Assembly (NCBI RefSeq): GCF_027596085.1
Contig: NC_072471.1
Location: 9,945,594 to 10,009,593 of the forward strand
Source: Anoplopoma fimbria
Taxonomy: Eukaryota; Chordata; Actinopteri; Perciformes; Anoplopomatidae
DNA length: 64,000 nucleotides
Reading direction: 5' to 3'
Of this stretch, positions 1 through 23,060 are shown in pieces. The notes below the pieces were generated by a model. That model was given only the letters and a program-made list of their open reading frames with translations. It did not search any database and was not told the origin of the DNA. How positions within the stretch are numbered: position 1 is the first letter of the stretch; each line of letters starts with the position of its first letter. A program made the translations under genes and the position numbers.

Positions 1-1946
1 AAAGCTATCATATTACCATCAAACTTTATACAATCCTGCTCTGCTGAAACACAAACTGCTCCACAAAGAGACGCATGGTTTGCAGGCACTAAACATGACA
101 TGAGCACAAATACGCTGATACAAATACGTCTCTTTAAAAACGGTGCGTTAACTAACTTGTTGTCTGTTTAGTGACTAAGCTAACTAGCTTGTTACCACTG
201 ACCTGACCAGCTTAAGTAGTTCACCTGTAATAGTAGGGACATTGTAACATGTGTAAGGTAGGTACACACATAATGATTTTTGGGGCCATTTATACATTTT
301 GACAATGTCTCCTTTTTTCATCCCCATATGACTTCTGAAATGAACACTACCTATAAGACGTTGAGGTGTCGTGAGGTGACATTGACAATGAATGCTGACG
401 TATTAGTTGATGTAAAAGAAGAGAGGAGGCACTAGAGAAAAAGATAAGTGGCTAAAATTATGAACAGAAATGATGGAGGTTAACAAGAGGAGGAGAGCAG
501 ACGTGCACAAACGAAGAGATCACCGCCAGAAGATTTTCCTTCATCTCTCTTTTATCCCTCTCCATCTAAATCTCTACCTGCTGTAGTTTTTACCCGTGTG
601 TGTGTGTACATATGTGTGTTTGTTATGCACTGCCGCCCTGCTTCAGTTTTGCATCACACAGGCTGCCTAGGTGTATGTGTGTGTGTGTGTTGTGTGTGTG
701 TGTCCGTCCTCAACTATGCTATTCTTTTCTGCCAGCTCTGCAGTCTGACATAGGAGATTTTTTCAGCCTTGTGCTTTCTCCCCCTCAGTAGTCAGCATTT
801 TGGCATTTTCTCAATGCGCTCTGTCATCTGTTGGCATGAATAGGCTGCATATTGTTTGTGTGTGTGTGTGTGTGTGAGTGTGTATTTGTGTGTGTGTGTG
901 TTTATCTGGCTGGTTTTTACTCTGTTTGTCTGTGTTTGTGCGGGGAGCCGTGAAGGTGGTAAACAGCTCTTTTTCAATCTCAGAAATGGCACTAGGCAGG
1001 TTTTTTGATGTGGATGTACACATGGGCTTCCATTACCAGAGCTGAAGGCAAGATCCCTAAATGGAGCTCAAGGCAAGTGTGAGACCGAGCAGGGGCACAT
1101 TTTATGGAGAGAATGATGGACTCCTCTCCCGTGACAAATCAAACTTTTATCTCGGTTATGTGGGCGTCCTGTCACCCTCATGATTCACCCAAGACAATGA
1201 ATATTACATACAGAAATTGACCAAGGGTGTGGTCTCTCCTGATGTATTGGAAATACTCTCAATTTAAACTCTAGACCAGGAGTTTTCAAAGTCTAAGACT
1301 GTGGGCTTCCATTCAGACAAAGCTTGAATGATTCATTTATATAGCTTAAATGGAGATATAGAATAAATGTGTGGTATTATGAGACGGGGTGGAATAAGTT
1401 GTTCTGGTTAACCTTAAAGCTGCTTAAAGAGGAAATGCGTTTTAAGGGATTCATTTTCTCATAAACTAACTGAGGTTTAGGCTGGAACCCGATACCCCAA
1501 CTGGCTCTTGTCTTTTATATTGTAACTGTGATTTATCTTGGGAGATATATTATATCTCATATTGGCTGAGATTTTCATTTTCCAATATCAACCAGAAATG
1601 GTTTGTTAGAAAGTTCTGTGTCTTCCGTCGGGACGTCTTTACTTCTTCTGTTTTGGATACTTACAAATACCTTTTACCTTTAAGGCTTAAATCACACAAG
1701 CATTTGATGGAGTAAAAAATCTAACTATATTTCGATGAAGATGAAACTGTGCGAGACCATAGACATATCTTAATCAAAATAACCTTTAGACTAAATATCA
1801 ACAATCCTGACTGAAATACATAAGCAAACAGCAAGTGACTCAATGTGCTGTCAAATATATTACTTACCAGCTGCAGTCTCAGACCAGATTTAAATAATAA
1901 AATACATTAAAGTCTAAATTTAGGCGCTGGGCATTTTATAGATGTC
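1..1946. other. Upstream non-coding DNA
   Basis: AT-rich sequence with short TG-rich patches at 597-705 and 855-905. No gene, splice-site pattern or mobile element was recognised. Confidence 0.6.
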
Positions 1947-1958
1947 ATATTTGTAAGT

Positions 1959-2327
1959 GGGCTGCACGGTGGTGTAGTGGTTCGCACTGTCGCCTCACAG
2001 CAAGAGGGGCCCGGGTTCATTTCCCGGGCCAGACAACCTTCTGTGTGGAGTTTGCATGTTCTCCCTGTGTCAGCGTGGGTTCTCTCCGGGTTCTCCGGCT
2101 TCCTCCCACAGTCCAAAGACATGCAGCTTAGGTGCATTGAAGACTCTAAATTGCCCGTAGGTGTGGATGTGAGTGTGAATGGTTGTTTGTCTCTATATGT
2201 CAGCCCTGTGACAGACTGGCGACCTGTCCAGGGTGTACCCTGCCTTCGCCCATTGACAGCTGGGATCGGCTCCAGCACCCCTGCGACCCTTAACTGGATA
2301 AGCAGGTTACGGAAAATGGAATGGAAA
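1959..2327 (+). mobile_element. tRNA-derived SINE with LINE-like tail, flanked by 12-bp duplication
   Basis: The head has an A-box-like GTGGTGTAGTGG and a B-box-like GGTTCATTTCC (canonical GGTTCGANTCC with changes), then the conserved teleost body (TGTGTGGAGTTTGCATG, CCACAGTCCAAAGACATGCA). The tail CCCTGCGACCCTTAACTGGA then TAAGCAGGTTACGGAAAATGG resembles a fish L2-type LINE 3' end. A perfect direct repeat ATATTTGTAAGT at 1947-1958 and 2328-2339 is the target-site duplication, so the copy is full-length and fairly young. Confidence 0.88.
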
Positions 2328-2339
2328 ATATTTGTAAGT

Positions 2340-3402
<1,063 letters not shown>

Positions 3403-4289
3403 ATCTCTCCGGGAAAGGGATCAGGAGGCCAGTGTAGTTTGACCAGTGGAGCTCCGGGGCACCAGGGGCGGATCAGGGGATCTGGCTCAGCCTCAGTGGT
3501 TTCTCCTCGGGCCTCCTGGTCAGGGATCTGTCCCTCCCATGGTTCCAATCCAGTGCCAAACGAGGGCGGCCAGAGCTCTCTCGGTTGCCTCGTTTTCACT
3601 GAGGTGCCAAACATGGCTGGGCCTGCATTCATTTATCATTTCAGACTATGTTCTTTTATAAGATATCCAAGCTCTTTTATTGGGAGACTATCAAACTTTT
3701 TAAAGAAGAAACAACACAATCTTACTTTTACTAATTAAATAACCAGAAGCTTGTCTGGCTTATGTTAGTTGTTGGCAAACAGAAGATAAAAAACTATTTT
3801 ATGACTTTTCTCTACTTTTCTCTTCCACAAAAGTAAAACAGTAAGTAAACATACAGTGACTCAACAGAAATTTGAATGTTGTTTTCCATTTTCATTAGAT
3901 TTAAAGTGTTCTGGATTACAGTGAAATTTCGTTAACCTCACATCTAGTTTGAGTTTGTAACACTGGTGTAAAAATAGCTTAGTTTTTTTAGCAAAAAGCA
4001 TATTTCATTTGGAACGTGCATCATGAAAATAACCTTGAAAATCTGAACATGTCATTTCCAAACACACCCACAATACCTTGCATTTACATTATAGATCTAT
4101 AGTATGTTGACATAAGAAATGTCCATACTCAAGATATGAAAAGCATAAATACATAGCCACTATATTCAGACATGTAACAAGTAACGATTTACTACAAATG
4201 GGTAGAGTAAAAGCAGAGTCTACGTGTTCGAAACATCATAGTTAAGAGACGAGGGAGTGTGAGAACAGCTTTGTATAGGTACCTGGATG

Positions 4290-4860
4290 CACTGTTGGAG
4301 AGAGGGAGAAAGCGAGGGAGAAAGAGAGGGACGGAGAGAAACATAAATGGCAGATGAATCTGACTTTCAGTAAGAGAAGCATGTGGGAAATGGAGAGAGG
4401 AGGGAGGAGAGGCTTGATAGTAGAGCGACAGAACAAAGCAGAGAGACAGATGGTGATACAGAGCAGAGAGAAGTGTGAGAGAGGGCTGAGAGAAGGAGGG
4501 AGAAGGAGACATAGAAAGACTGGGAAGGAGAAGTAGAGGGAAGATATATTTAGAGGGAGAGAGAGAGAGAGAGAGTTTTAGCCTCCCAGCTAGAGGCATG
4601 ACTCATCTTCTGCCAGCTGACAGAAGGATGGATGGAGGGAAGAAGGGAGGAGATGGACAGAGTCGGGTTGGGGGGGAGAGATGGAGCGGCTGAAAGAGGA
4701 GAGGGGAAGAGCAAGCCTTACAAAGAGAGAGGAGAGAGAGAGAGGGGGACAAGAGAATGTGGGAGGAAAGGGAGGATGAACAGAGGGAGGAAAGGGAGAA
4801 AAAAAAACAGAAAGAGGACGGGTTTCCATAAGACACTGTACAAGCAGCCACACATGTAAA
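4290..4860. repeat. Purine-rich (GA/GGA) tract
   Basis: Some 570 bp where the + strand is dominated by GA, GGA and AGGG words, including (GA)n at 4554-4575. The bottom-strand translation is Ser/Leu/Pro-rich low complexity, not a protein. Confidence 0.7.
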
Positions 4861-4950
4861 TCTAAAAAAATTGAAAATAAGAGACAGATAGAAAGCTCAA
4901 GGCCGCTCTAAAGCCCCTCTCAGCTGCCTCCAAGTCCCACTGCATTTCCC

Positions 4951-4952
<2 letters not shown>

Positions 4953-4995
<43 letters not shown>

Positions 4996-5014
4996 GTGCG
5001 TGTGTGCGTGTGTG
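4953..5014. repeat. (TG)n microsatellite with CG interruptions
   Basis: TG run followed by three CGTGTGTG units. Confidence 0.9.
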
Positions 5015-5714
5015 AATTTGTAAGCAGTAAATTTCCCCGCAGCCAGTTGCATTTGGCAGTTTGTAGCTGCACGTGTGTGTGTGCTAGCATATGTGTGTTT
5101 TTTGGAAAGGGAACAGACATGAAGAAAGAGAGACAAAAGGAAGAAAGACATGAGAGCAACTGAGAGACGGACTGAGAAAGAGAGTCGTATCATATATAGA
5201 AAGTGGAGCAGGTAGTTTCATCATCCCATGGGTTCACTGTGGTCGCATTTGTAGTTTTGAGTTCTTTGGTTCTTACAAATGTGTCTGCAAGAACTTGGCA
5301 TGTATCTTTACATCTTGTCTAAAGAACAATTTTAAGGATGAAAAACCCTGTGAACACTTTATTAAGTAGCTAGAATGTGTTTTGTGTGTGTTTGTAGTAT
5401 GGGAACAATTATGGATTAGATTTTTTTACTACAACTGGTGGTTGAATCCCCTCTATATACAAACATCTGCCCTACTGAACTGTTCTTGAGCAAAACCATA
5501 AAAACCCTGCAGGCTCCAGGGTCACTGCCCTGCAGCTGTGCCTGACCTTTGACCCCATGACCGGGGCAGCAGAAAAAAAAGACAGAAACTTGTTTATGTG
5601 TCAAATGCAAAAAAGATGTTCAGGTTGCTCGTTGTTGTAGAAAATCACGACTTATATTGTATAGGTTTTGTGAAATGAATACATTTTCATCACTGATATT
5701 TATAGTTTGTTAGC

Positions 5715-6115
5715 AGTAGTGGAAAGTACATTTACTCAAGTACAAATTTGAGTTACTTATACTTTACTTCAGTATTTCAATTTCCTGATTCTTCTACTGC
5801 AGAATATTTCAGAAGTACTTTTTACATGACACATTTAAGTTTTGATTTTTATTTGAGTTATTTAGCTGATTTACGCACAAAACATGAGCTTATAAAATAA
5901 TATATATTAAACTACCCAGCAGTAAAAAAAATCTTTTTAAAAATGTATCCACCTTGACCAGCTACATCATTAAAACTCGACTTAAATGTTCATTTATGTA
6001 ATGTGTAATAGTATAACAGTGAAATATGGGTACTTAACTTTTTTATTTAAAAGCCCTTATTTTATTGCGGGAGCATTTTCATATACATACGTTGAAGTAA
6101 AAGCTCTGAATACTT
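5715..6115 (+). mobile_element. Non-autonomous teleost repeat (ACTCAAGTAC family), diverged
   Basis: Starts AGTAGTGGAAAGTACATTTA with CTCAAGTACAAATTTGAG and ACTTTACTTCAGTATTTC, and has a distal block with AAACTACCCAGCAGT and CCACCTTGACCAGCTACA. This order is recalled from a very common percomorph MITE-like repeat. A second copy lies inverted at 7463-7690, and the two share the AAACTACC...CCACCT...CC-GCTACA core. Diverged and internally shortened. Confidence 0.6.
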
Positions 6116-6385
6116 CCTTCCCCTCTTTTTAACGCGACTGAATCATAACAAACTATATACATTTCTGCCTAAACGTTTCCGATGACTAAAAGCAGGTACC
6201 TCAAAGAGGATACATTTGCCCTGAACTTCTCTACACACTGATGTTTCTTTGTCTTTTTAACTAGAGGGTGATCAATTTTTTAAGTGGCAGTCATTTCTAA
6301 AAATGGATATTTAGCATTTGGGCATGAGCAGCTTCCAGGGGATCAGCTCAGACCTCATCAGCCGACCGCAGCTGGTTTCCCTGCA

Positions 6386-6413
6386 GGAGAGAGAGAGAGA
6401 GAGAGAGAGAGAG
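6386..6413. repeat. (GA)n microsatellite
   Basis: About 14 uninterrupted GA units. A pyrimidine-rich stretch follows at 6550-6660. Confidence 0.95.
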
Positions 6414-7462
6414 CTGGCTGGTTCTCCTGCTGTAGTCTGGCACTGTTGGCAATAAAAAGTGAGGCTGCTGTTAATCCAGAGAGGAGCTGCCGACTTTCTC
6501 AGGCATTGCTCCCTGTTGCACGGCTATTGCACATATCCTCTGGGGACAAGTCCTCTCTCGCTCCCTCTACCTCTCTCTCTCTCGCTGTGTATCCATTACG
6601 TGGACACTCCCTCTCTCTTTCACCCTCTCTGTTCTCCCTCCTACCTCTTTCTGTCTTTATCTCACATGGTCCAAGTTTTGTCTCCATGCCCTCACTCCCT
6701 CTTCGCCTCGGTTTACCACCCTTTATGTGGCTGCTGGGTGTGTTGTAGCTGAACTGCTCCTCCCTGTGTTTCAACAGGCACATCACAGGTTACCAGTAAA
6801 AACCAGCCGCCAAGCAAAGTGTGGCTGCTCCAGTCCAGTATTTCTGAATCTCTGGGTCATGTCCCAGAATAAGCTGTTGGCCTGTTTCACTTTAGTTCCC
6901 GAATGCAGAGACAATGAGCATGTTTTAATTAGCTGAGTTCTCAAGAGGAGGAACCTAATTATTTCAGTTTGGCTCTCGGATGTTTCAACCAAAATAGGGA
7001 TAATCTGGAATTGTTTAATCATCAACAGTTTTCAAGTCAGAAACAGGTTTATTGCCAAGTAGGTTTTTACATACTAATGCAATTCTTGTCAACACCTATG
7101 ATGCATTACAAAGACTGTGTGGTAGGGTAACACTAGGAGGCACTGTATTGTGAGTTACAGTCTGCTAATTAGTCTGTCACTGACAGGAGTCACTGCTCTG
7201 TCCCGGACTTTCAAAAATATTTCAGCTGCTACAGTACAGGTCATTGACCATGGCGGTCAAACATAATTTGGTTACACCACTGTAATACAAGAAAGACTAG
7301 TACCAAAGAGTACAGAGTCACCCTGTATGCTGAAGTGAAGCTGGGTGTATTTGAAAACTGTTCTCTTAATATCCAATGTTTAATTTCAAGACTGCATGTG
7401 ATGCACACGATCCTCATTTTGGACCCTTGGTAAATTATACTTCTGAACTCTTGTTTGGATAC

Positions 7463-7690
7463 ATTTGTGGAAGAAGTACTTGGATCTTTACATAAGTAAA
7501 ATGCACATAAGTATCAAATAAAAGTACTTGTTCGGCAGACAAATGGCCCCTGTGACTGATGTATTATTTAAATGACATTATTAAATAATGCTTACGTAAC
7601 ATTTTACTACTGTAGCCGGTTGAGGTGGAACTAGTTTTTGCTACTTCTATTTGCACAGTTAGGTAGTTTAGTCAAGTAGTTCCAACTCTA
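7463..7690 (-). mobile_element. Second copy of the ACTCAAGTAC-type repeat, opposite orientation
   Basis: On the minus strand it carries TAAACTACCTAACTGTG, TTCCACCTCAACCGGCTACA and the ATGGCCCCTGTGACTGAT segment (the last read on the + strand). It matches the internal part of the 5715-6115 copy and adds the flank with GGAAGAAGTACTTGGATC. Diverged and incomplete. Confidence 0.55.
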
Positions 7691-7942
7691 GGCCCTATCA
7701 TAGGATGGAAATACTAAAGCATAGTACAAGTACCTCTAAACTGTACCAGCAACGCTAACCTGCTGCTCCACCATCATTGTACTGCGTGCAGCTGAAGGTA
7801 CCGCATGGCAAACTAATTACTACAAAATACTGAAACTTTGGGTAAAACTCCAAGTAATAAGCCAATAAGTGGGTTCTTGTTAAGTCATCTTAAAAAAAGC
7901 ATTTGCTGATATACGTTCTATATATGTTCTATCTTTATTTTG

Positions 7943-8095
7943 TTGTATAGTATGTGTATTTATTGTCTGTGTCTGTGTAGTTGTATAGTATGTGTATTTA
8001 TTGTCTGTATTTATTGTCTGTGTAGTTGTATAGTATGTGTATTTATTGTCTGTGTAGTTGTATAGTATGTGTATTTATTGTCTGTGTCTGTGTAG
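7943..8095. repeat. Minisatellite, four units of 32-45 bp
   Basis: Units begin TTGTATAGTATGTGTATTTA and end TGTCTGTGTAG. Units at 7943, 7981, 8026 and 8058 are 38, 45, 32 and 38 bp, differing by small internal duplications. It abuts a retroposon-like tail (8100-8150, TTTCCCCCATGGGGATCAAT). Confidence 0.9.
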
Positions 8096-8099
8096 TTGA

Positions 8100-8150
8100 G
8101 CTGCTGCAACACTTGAATTTCCCCCATGGGGATCAATAAAGGAATATAAT
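8100..8150 (+). repeat. LINE/SINE-tail-like fragment
   Basis: GCTGCTGCAACACTTGAAT then TTCCCCCATGGGGATCAATA and AAGGAATAT, a common teleost retroposon 3' tail. The minisatellite sits directly upstream. Confidence 0.45.
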
Positions 8151-8195
8151 AATATACTGGGGGTTTATGTTGGGAGATGGTCAATGTCTGTGTTT

Positions 8196-8213
8196 AACCG
8201 CAGGGGGGCGCTG
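8196..8213 (+). promoter_or_regulatory. Candidate CTCF-type motif
   Basis: AACCGCAGGGGGGCGCTG resembles the CTCF core (CCACCAGGGGGCGC) with two or three mismatches. Motif inspection only; such words also occur inside dispersed repeats. Confidence 0.25.
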
Positions 8214-8499
8214 TTGTCACAGTAATCTCCTCATCTAATAAGAGAGTAGTATACAAAGTGCATCAGCTTCTTTTGACAGAAACGGCTGCAGGACAAGTCG
8301 CAAGCAGCAGTTCAGCCTCAGGGTTATTTCCTGAGTGATCGGTTGGACCAGTTTTGGCGTTGTTACATATTATAATGACGCTTCTGTTTCCTAAATGTAT
8401 GTGTCATTGTGTCATTGTTTCATTGTTTATTCACCCGCTCAACCTGACTTTGACCCGATACCCAGAATATCAATCAGATGTATATCGAAGGCAGACGGT

Positions 8500-8501
<2 letters not shown>

Positions 8502-8591
<90 letters not shown>
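8502..8591. repeat. (TG)n microsatellite
   Basis: About 45 uninterrupted TG units. Confidence 0.95.
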
Positions 8592-8595
<4 letters not shown>

Positions 8596-8816
8596 AGGGG
8601 AAGTTTAAATCCCCCTGGAGATGAAAGGTGTGGGGTCGGTGGTTAACATTGCTGCGGGTCTATTATCATGCAGAGGAGAGGGACATCCGACTGTCTGCTG
8701 CTGCTGCTCAGTCGCCACAAATGAGAAATGCCCTCAGAAATCCAATGAAGCCCAAAATAACAAACTTTACAGGAATATTGATGAGAATATTTAAAAAAAA
8801 GGTCAAGAAATATATA

Positions 8817-9050
8817 CAGTACCAGTCAAAAGTTTGGACACACCTTCTCATTCAACTACTTTGAAGAATCTAAAAATATAAAACATATTCTGGTTTGTTG
8901 AGCATTTGTTTGTTTACCACATAATTCCATATGTGTTCCTTCATAGTTTGGATGTCTTCAATATTAATCTACAATGTAGAAAAAAATAAAAATAAAAATA
9001 AAGAAAAACCATTGAATGAGAAGGTGTGTCCAAACTCTTGACTGTTACTG
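8817..9050. mobile_element. Tc1/mariner-type MITE with 39-bp terminal inverted repeats
   Basis: The left end CAGTACCAGTCAAAAGTTTG continues GACACACCTTCTCATTCAA. The right end is its inverted copy with two mismatches over 39 bp, and the element is flanked by TA on both sides (8815-8816 and 9051-9052). The 234-bp body holds no transposase. The interior (TTCCATATGTGTTCCTTCAT, CTACAATGTAG) matches the Tc1-like family common in fish. Confidence 0.9.
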
Positions 9051-9052
9051 TA

Positions 9053-9606
9053 TTGTTATAATAAATCCACATACTGTCAATGGGAAACTGTCCACTGTGA
9101 TGATCCCAACACAAACGTTAAGCAATAGGTTGTTAAAACAGACATTCTATATATATCATATATTTTTTTCAAAATTGGATGATTATTCACTCATTTCTAT
9201 CAGTGTTTATCAAATTGAACAACGAAATAAATAAACAGCATTTTCAGGAGCAATATTCCTAAAAGTAATCTAAAGTGATAACAGTTATTTGTGAATTGGG
9301 TGAACTCCTTGGTGACCTTTGCTTTCTTTATTGTCGAATAATGGTTTTACTAAAAGTAATAACCTTCTATATGTATAGTGGATTCTTTTTTTTAAAAAAA
9401 CCTCTAAGAGCAATTTCTCCAGCTTTTGGTTAATCCACCCTGCGTCCACCTTTGGTTTCACGTGGACGCCCTCCTTTAAGAAGCACTGGGTCAGATCAAA
9501 GAGTTTGTTCCTCTGCAGGTTCGCCGCCCAGTTTGTCTTTGGCCGGGATATGAATTGAGGAGAGCTCGCTTCAACACGCCTTTTCTTTACTCCAGGACTC
9601 CTGACA

Positions 9607-9610
<4 letters not shown>
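9053..9610. other. Non-coding DNA without recognised elements
   Basis: AT-rich to 9400, then moderately GC-rich to the TG repeat. No gene recognised. Confidence 0.5.

Positions 9611-9704
<94 letters not shown>
9611..9704. repeat. (TG)n microsatellite
   Basis: About 47 TG units, uninterrupted. Confidence 0.95.
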
Positions 9705-9705
<1 letters not shown>

Positions 9706-10229
9706 TGTGGGGGTTTAACTGGGTTGTGGTGTGTTGCCCTTTATTGTCGCAGACCAAAGAGGGGATTAGACGATTTTGAGGCACTCACCTTTTATTCAAA
9801 CAAATTATTCACTTCAGCTAATAAGAGGAATTTGACGCACGTGAACTTTGTTGAGGTCGATGCAAAACGTTCAACCCCCATAGTTCAACTTTAAAACACT
9901 GTCCTGACCACATTTTACCCACTTTAGTGACCGTATGCATAAACAATTAAATAAATGTTTAAGTTTTAGTATATGGAAGGGATGGAGGATCCCTGGATGG
10001 AAAATGATCTGATAACTGGTGAGATAGAAATGATAAAGAAGGCCTTATTTAGAAACATGTAATCAGCTGTAGTGTGAGTTTTTTTTCTGTAGTTGCTCAG
10101 GGAGTGATTGTCCAAAAAAACACACAACTGAGCTTCATATTGAAAACCTTTGAAAGCAACATCACAGGTGTTTCAAGTCTTGGCTCAGCATTATATTCAC
10201 TGTTGACTGTCCAATACCCATCGGGGTTA

Positions 10230-10929
10230 ACTCTGCGCACGCACATGCAACCGTACGCCCCATGCGCGCGCAATGCATGGGGGGGGTTTCTGAGGTGAAG
10301 TGGGGATGAGAAGAAGAGGAGTGTAGAGGGAGAGAGAGAGAGATGTGGAGTGGTCGTGGAGGGATAAGAAGGGAAGGAACAGTCGCTTTGCTTGCTCAAT
10401 TAGCCTTTTAATCTCCTTGTTAATCTTTCCTCAAGACAAATACGGGATCACACTTTTCACATTGTAGCTTTGCTTTATTTATGTGTTTTAAGAGACATCG
10501 GGTGAGGGAGAGGTCCCCCAGCACTGTGCGTAAAACCCAACCAAACCTTTTTTACGCACGACTTTGAACTGGAGTTTTAAGCAGTAAACTGGATTTTTTT
10601 TTTTTTAACAAGCAGCTTCTGACCTTTTGGATTATGAACTCTGGCCTTTTTTTTTCTCCTCTTGTCTTTTTTCATCTTATCTTCAATGGCAGTTTTGTTT
10701 TATAGTTTTACATCCTAGAGACTGGGAGGACTAGTGGTTTACGAGGAAAATAGACAAAACACAAGATACACTCGAGTTGGACTGGAAAGAACTGACTGCA
10801 TCGCCAGCACTACGGGGCTCGAGTCCAGACCCAGCAGGACCGAGCAGGACGCCTCCTGACTCTCTGCCCATGTCTCAACAGCAGAGCACTTTCCCCAGCA
10901 CCGGCTGTGTGGCGGTGACGCGGCGGACC
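10230..10929 (+). promoter_or_regulatory. wnt5b: Probable wnt5b promoter and 5' UTR
   Basis: A local rise in CpG lies at 10230-10290, with an NRF1-like GC palindrome (ATGCGCGCGCAATGCAT near 10262) followed by a GA tract at 10310-10345. Further down are T-runs and a pyrimidine tract (10640-10690) followed by candidate acceptors CAG (to 10692) and TAG (to 10705), so the 5' UTR could begin with an upstream non-coding exon. The transcription start cannot be placed from sequence alone. The start codon context is at 10930. Confidence 0.4.
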
Positions 10930-22443
<11,514 letters not shown>

Positions 22444-23060
22444 CACGCTCGCAGATGATGGAAGGGGATGGGAAAAAAAGGAGGAGAGGGAGAGATGAAG
22501 AGGGAGAAGGTGACGGGATGATGGCGGGTGAGGGGTAGATGAAATTTCAGGGTTTTGTTCAAGATAAGTTAAGACACACAAGGTCCATTTCCAAGTTTCA
22601 CTTCTCTCCTCCATTTATACATCGCTGCCTTTTCGCATGAAGAGAAAAAAAACTGCGTTACACCAGTGTGGCCATTTTTATTTTTGTGTGTGTGAAAGGC
22701 ACAATGCTGGATTGACAGATGGGAAAGAAGACCAGATGGATGTGATGCTAGACAAAAGTAGGGAGCAAGGAGGCATGTGATTTCTTCCACAATATTTGTT
22801 CTTCAACGGGGATTCCTGTCCGTCACCGCTCCATCATCGCATTCTGCTTTCCTGTAAAATATCCTGATCACAACCCTGAAGGAAGGACTTTTGGAAAGAA
22901 ATGAAGGACAAAACACAATGAGAGACCACAGAAGGACATCAAGGATAAATGGACCTAGAAAGTGGACAAACTGGATCCTGAAAAGGGGACACATATGACT
23001 AGTGTGGAAAAAAAACAACATGAGAGATGAAATAAATATATAATGAAATAATAAATAAAC
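22444..23060 (+). terminator. wnt5b: wnt5b 3' UTR with clustered poly(A) signals
   Basis: Non-coding, A-rich sequence after the stop codon. AATAAA hexamers occur at 23031, 23050 and 23054, a plausible cleavage region. Further AATAAA at 24382 could serve a longer UTR. Confidence 0.5.

Noticed and set aside
1275..1320. Possible hAT-like end (GAGTTTTCAAAGTCTAAGAC)
   Set aside because: Too short and diverged, with no second end or 8-bp duplication visible.
1975..2045. Possible genuine tRNA gene at the SINE head
   Set aside because: A- and B-box-like words are present, but the sequence continues into the SINE body, the B box is degenerate and no acceptor stem closes.
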